From positions 1-28,450 of the forward strand of contig JAWOBP010000211.1 of assembly GCA_046484285.1 (NCBI GenBank): 28,450 nucleotides of DNA. The letters run 5' to 3'. Positions 28,068 to 28,450 of this stretch are shown here, piece after piece; the first letter of the stretch is position 1, and each line of letters opens with the position of its first letter. The notes under the pieces are model-generated. The model saw only the letters and a list, made by a program, of their open reading frames with translations, was not told where the DNA came from and made no database searches. A program made the translations under genes and the position numbers. This stretch comes from CAZHCG01 sp046484285. Lineage in GTDB: Bacteria; Myxococcota_A; Polyangia; JAAYKL01.

Positions 28068-28083
28068 AGGGGGAGATCCCCCT
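28068..28083. repeat. Short perfect inverted repeat upstream of purM
   Basis: AGGGGGA and TCCCCCT flank a 2-base centre, 62 bases upstream of the purM start. It could be an operator or a hairpin in the leader; nothing more can be said from the sequence. Confidence 0.45.
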
Positions 28084-28109
28084 CGGCGTCGGCAAGGCGC
28101 TGGTAGTCC

Positions 28110-28140
28110 AAAAAGCCCAGATCTGCGACTCCCGGCGCAG
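28110..28140 (-). terminator. Weak possible terminator of the right-edge gene
   Basis: On the minus strand CTGCG and CGCAG (28136-28140 and 28123-28127) can pair around an 8-base loop, followed after 8 bases by five Ts. The short stem and the gap make it weak, but it lies just after a stop codon. Confidence 0.3.
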
Positions 28141-28141
28141 G

Positions 28142-28450
28142 TCAGTCGGGATCCTCGGCCACGCGCTCGAGCTTCATCAAGAACATGTCCGCGCAGCCGT
28201 AGGGCTGCAAGGTGACCATCTGGTCCGGAGAGGCGCCGAACGACGCGCCTTCGAGAAACCAGCCGGTGATGTAGAGAGTGTCAGGTCCAGAGAAAGATAT
28301 ACCCGACGCATCCTGCTCATCGTAGCTGATACAGGTGAAATCAAAGGCCGGACCCAGGGCCACGGGAATCGCCCAGCGCAGGCGGCCCTGCGCCGTGTAG
28401 AGCGCGGCGAAGCCGTTCAAGTGCGACTCGTTCACGCCTTCCGAGACGAG
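28142..28450 (-). CDS. C-terminal end of a probable beta-propeller (SBBP-like) protein
   Basis: The frame is open from the right edge (it continues past the GTG at 28435 without a stop) to a TGA at 28142, so this is the C-terminal 102 residues of a longer protein. The pattern GFAALYTAQGRLRWAIPV, then GISFSGPDTLYITGWFLEGASFG and CADMFLMKLERV, matches one blade of the SBBP-type beta-propeller repeat (D-x-F-V-x-K followed by L-x-W-A and Y-V-T-G-x-F). Such proteins are usually secreted or surface-bound. The rest, and any signal peptide, are outside the window. Confidence 0.65.
   Translation of the reverse strand, partial: LVSEGVNESHLNGFAALYTAQGRLRWAIPVALGPAFDFTCISYDEQDASGISFSGPDTLYITGWFLEGASFGASPDQMVTLQPYGCADMFLMKLERVAEDPD

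Overview
The window looks like chromosomal DNA from a GC-rich, Gram-negative bacterium of the Myxococcota / former Deltaproteobacteria type, probably an uncultured lineage. The basis is the gene content: very cysteine-rich secreted proteins with slime-mould-type CTDC repeats, lipoproteins with long (S/T/A)D linkers, a PEGA-domain Ser/Thr kinase and sigma-54 promoters, next to bacterial housekeeping genes (smc, engB, murJ, purM, lgt). I could run no search, so the assignment rests on recognised motifs and style.

Layout. The left 18.4 kb is accessory and almost all on the minus strand. It holds two copies of one two-gene module: a giant secreted cysteine-rich protein (copy A, 299-5332; copy B, 12638-16423) followed by a lipoprotein with an Asp-rich repeat linker (partial at 1-245 behind A; 10785-12635 behind B). 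Each copy is preceded by a near-identical sigma-54 -24/-12 promoter (5395-5410 and 16535-16550) and, exactly 203 bases further upstream, by an AT-rich hairpin (5613-5638 and 16753-16778). A wreck of an IS1634-like transposase (5670-6289) separates module A from the end of the module B operon.

Module B heads what looks like one transcript of about 10 kb: cysteine-rich protein B, linker lipoprotein, lgt (prolipoprotein diacylglyceryl transferase), a UbiA-type prenyltransferase with an extra membrane domain, and a membrane protein with a spermidine-synthase-like domain. Junctions run from a 4-base overlap to a 15-base gap. A lipid-modifying enzyme for lipoproteins is therefore tied to a lipoprotein-encoding, sigma-54-type operon. 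A PEGA Ser/Thr kinase (16793-18421) lies immediately upstream on the same strand and is a candidate, unproven, regulator.

The right 10 kb is housekeeping: smc (minus), a divergent PlsC-type acyltransferase (plus), engB overlapping murJ, a palindromic repeat, a FAD/NAD(P)-binding oxidoreductase-like gene overlapping purM, and at the edge the C-terminal end of a probable beta-propeller protein. I saw no rRNA, tRNA or CRISPR array.

The most interesting candidate system is the duplicated sigma-54-driven surface-protein module with its own lgt. I infer that it builds a disulfide-rich, lipid-anchored cell-surface layer or fibre under regulated conditions; the sequence supports the architecture but not the function.
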